Assembly (NCBI GenBank): GCA_002341345.1
Contig: DDNW01000081.1
Location: 1 to 5,154 of the forward strand
DNA from: Erythrobacter sp. UBA2510
GTDB taxonomy: Bacteria > Pseudomonadota > Alphaproteobacteria > Sphingomonadales > Sphingomonadaceae
Reading direction: 5' to 3'
Length of the DNA stretch: 5,154 bases
The notes under the pieces were generated by a model, which had not been told where the DNA came from, did no database searches, and saw only the letters and a program-made list of their open reading frames with translations. Shown here in pieces: positions 4,187 to 5,154 of the stretch; the first letter of the stretch is position 1, and every line of letters starts with the position of its first letter. Made by a program: the position numbers and the translations under genes.

Positions 4187-4960
4187 CTAGTCCTCGGGAT
4201 CGTAATCCGGGATGGGTTCAAGCAGCCTGAAGTCCTCTTCCAGCGGCTCGTGGCCCAGTTCGGGCCAGTCGATCTCCTCTTGCGCGACCTTGGTATCGGG
4301 CAGGCGGTCGAGCAAATTGCGGATCAGCGTCAGCCGACCCTGCTTCTGATCGTTGTAATCGACCACGGTCCACGGCGCATGTCGCGTATGCGTGGCGGCG
4401 AACATCGCCTCGCGCGCGGCGGAATATTCGGCGAAGCGGGTCCGCGCCTTGATGTCGATGGGCGAGAGCTTCCAGCGTTTGAGCGGATCGGACAGCCGCT
4501 CGGCAAAGCGCTCCTCCTGCGCGGCCTGATCGCAGCTGAGCCAGTATTTGAACAACAGGATACCGCTTTCGACCAGCATCTGCTCGAACACCGGGGCCTG
4601 CCGCAGGAAGCGGTCGACCTGCTCCTCGGTGGCGAATCCCATGACCTTTTCGACCCCGGCGCGGTTGTACCAGCTGCGGTCGAACAAGACGATTTCACCG
4701 GCAGAAGGCAGGTGCGGGACATAACGCTGGAAATACCATTGCGATTGCTCGGCCTCGTTTGGTTTGGAAAGGGCTACCGTGCGGCACTGGCGCGGGTTGA
4801 TGCGCTCGGAAATGGCGCGGATGGTCCCGCCCTTGCCGGCGGTATCGCGCCCTTCGAAGAGCACGCAGATCCGCGCGCCGGTCGCCCTGGCCCAATGCGC
4901 CATCTGCACCAGCTCCAGCTCAAGCGGTTCGAGCGCGTCTTCGTATTCCTTGCGTTTCAT
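4187..4960 (-). CDS. ppk2: Polyphosphate kinase 2 family protein (PPK2, class I type)
   Basis: A 257-residue cytoplasmic kinase that transfers phosphate between polyphosphate and nucleotides, generally favouring NDP to NTP in class I. It is a P-loop protein: Walker A FEGRDTAGKGG at 35-45 (K43 in the loop), Walker B VLFDRSWYNRAGVE at 91-104 (D94, R95), and a lid segment DPLKRWKLSPID at 158-169. These are followed by EYSAAREAMFAAT and APWTVVDYNDQKQGRL, all typical of the single-domain family. The C-terminal 30 residues are acidic and specific to this protein. The start is set by GAGGTG (4971-4966), five nt before the ATG, and an in-frame TGA four codons upstream rules out a longer protein. It is divergent from argB and probably heads a transcript with the nuclease gene. 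The class I assignment rests on length and motifs; the preferred nucleotide cannot be read from the sequence. Confidence 0.93.
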   Translation of the reverse strand: MKRKEYEDALEPLELELVQMAHWARATGARICVLFEGRDTAGKGGTIRAISERINPRQCRTVALSKPNEAEQSQWYFQRYVPHLPSAGEIVLFDRSWYNRAGVEKVMGFATEEQVDRFLRQAPVFEQMLVESGILLFKYWLSCDQAAQEERFAERLSDPLKRWKLSPIDIKARTRFAEYSAAREAMFAATHTRHAPWTVVDYNDQKQGRLTLIRNLLDRLPDTKVAQEEIDWPELGHEPLEEDFRLLEPIPDYDPED

Positions 4961-5035
4961 ATGCGCACCTCATGCCTCATCCGCCCGCGCAGTTCCACTA
5001 GGCAGGCGAACGCCGAGCGGCTAAAGCGCGGCCCC
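4961..5035. promoter_or_regulatory. Divergent intergenic region between PPK2 and argB
   Basis: These 75 bases must hold the start signals of PPK2 (minus) and possibly of argB (plus). The only clear element is the PPK2 ribosome site GAGGTG (4971-4966). GCCGAGCGGC (5012-5021) is an imperfect short palindrome. I see no convincing -35/-10 pair in either direction and no Shine-Dalgarno in the 15 bases before argB. Confidence 0.4.
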
Positions 5036-5154
5036 ATGACTGAACCGACCGAAAAGCAGATGCTGGCCAAAGCCGAAACGCTGATCGACGCACTGCCCTA
5101 TTTCCAGCGCTATGCCGGGCGTACCTTCGTGGTGAAATATGGCGGTCACGCCAT
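5036..5154 (+). CDS. argB: Acetylglutamate kinase, N-terminal 39 residues (3' end outside window)
   Basis: The frame from ATG 5036 runs open to the window end. It reads MTEPTEKQMLAKAETLIDAL, then PYFQRYAGRTFVVKYGGHA. The pattern AETL-x-x-ALPY-x-QRY-x-G-x-TFVVKYGGHAM is the N-terminus of ArgB, which phosphorylates N-acetylglutamate in the second step of arginine synthesis in the cytoplasm. K34 is the conserved lysine of the first beta strand and G36-G37 belong to the phosphate-binding turn. The leading residues before the core form the N-terminal helix of arginine-regulated (hexameric) ArgB enzymes, which suggests feedback control (inference). The start agrees with the usual length although no clear Shine-Dalgarno precedes it. 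It was identified by reading this frame directly. Confidence 0.93.
   Translation, partial: MTEPTEKQMLAKAETLIDALPYFQRYAGRTFVVKYGGHA

Noticed and set aside
4330..4722. Minus-strand open frame of 130 codons inside PPK2
   Set aside because: Ser/Arg/Pro-rich out-of-frame reading of a gene whose true frame has Walker A, Walker B and lid motifs.

Overview
The window is a gene-dense stretch of a GC-rich bacterial chromosome, most likely an alphaproteobacterium of the Sphingomonadales (Erythrobacteraceae-like). This rests on family resemblance of the ArgB N-terminus and of the small sphingomonad-type membrane and secreted proteins, and on the codon bias; it is an inference, since there is no rRNA or other phylogenetic marker here. 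There are nine protein genes. TerC is cut at the left edge and ArgB at the right edge. No RNA gene, insertion sequence, CRISPR array, phage gene or attachment site was recognised, and no gene-free gap exceeds about 140 bases.

Left half, plus strand: the 3' part of a TerC-family metal (Mn2+) exporter; an exported alpha-class carbonic anhydrase with its own AT-rich leader and good ribosome binding site; a small predicted lipoprotein preceded by a long hairpin; and a small single-pass membrane protein. Right half, minus strand, read from right to left: a class I-type polyphosphate kinase 2 (PPK2); 14 nt later a membrane-anchored thermonuclease-family protein, probably co-transcribed; an unknown secreted protein with an Ala/Glu/Pro-rich linker; and a small membrane protein ending in a ribosomal protein L7/L12 C-terminal-like fold. 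The two halves converge around 2280-2302. At the right edge argB starts divergently from PPK2.

The gene content is ordinary: envelope, metal and CO2/bicarbonate functions on one side, phosphate and nucleotide metabolism on the other. No gene set looks like a defence, secretion or biosynthetic system. The most interesting signals are in the non-coding gaps. (1) Between the secreted-protein gene and the L7/L12-like gene, one strand of an 11-bp hairpin can instead pair with the next gene's Shine-Dalgarno, which is the arrangement of a translation switch. (2) The leaders of the lipoprotein gene and of the secreted-protein gene, on opposite strands, share an architecture: a TTGCC-type -35 candidate, an 18-nt spacer ending in GGCG, a TA-starting -10 candidate, a long hairpin whose base is TTGCA/TGCA, then CA(A)GGGAG as ribosome binding site. 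(3) The carbonic anhydrase keeps all three zinc histidines but has Val where the family normally has the Glu that supports the third one.
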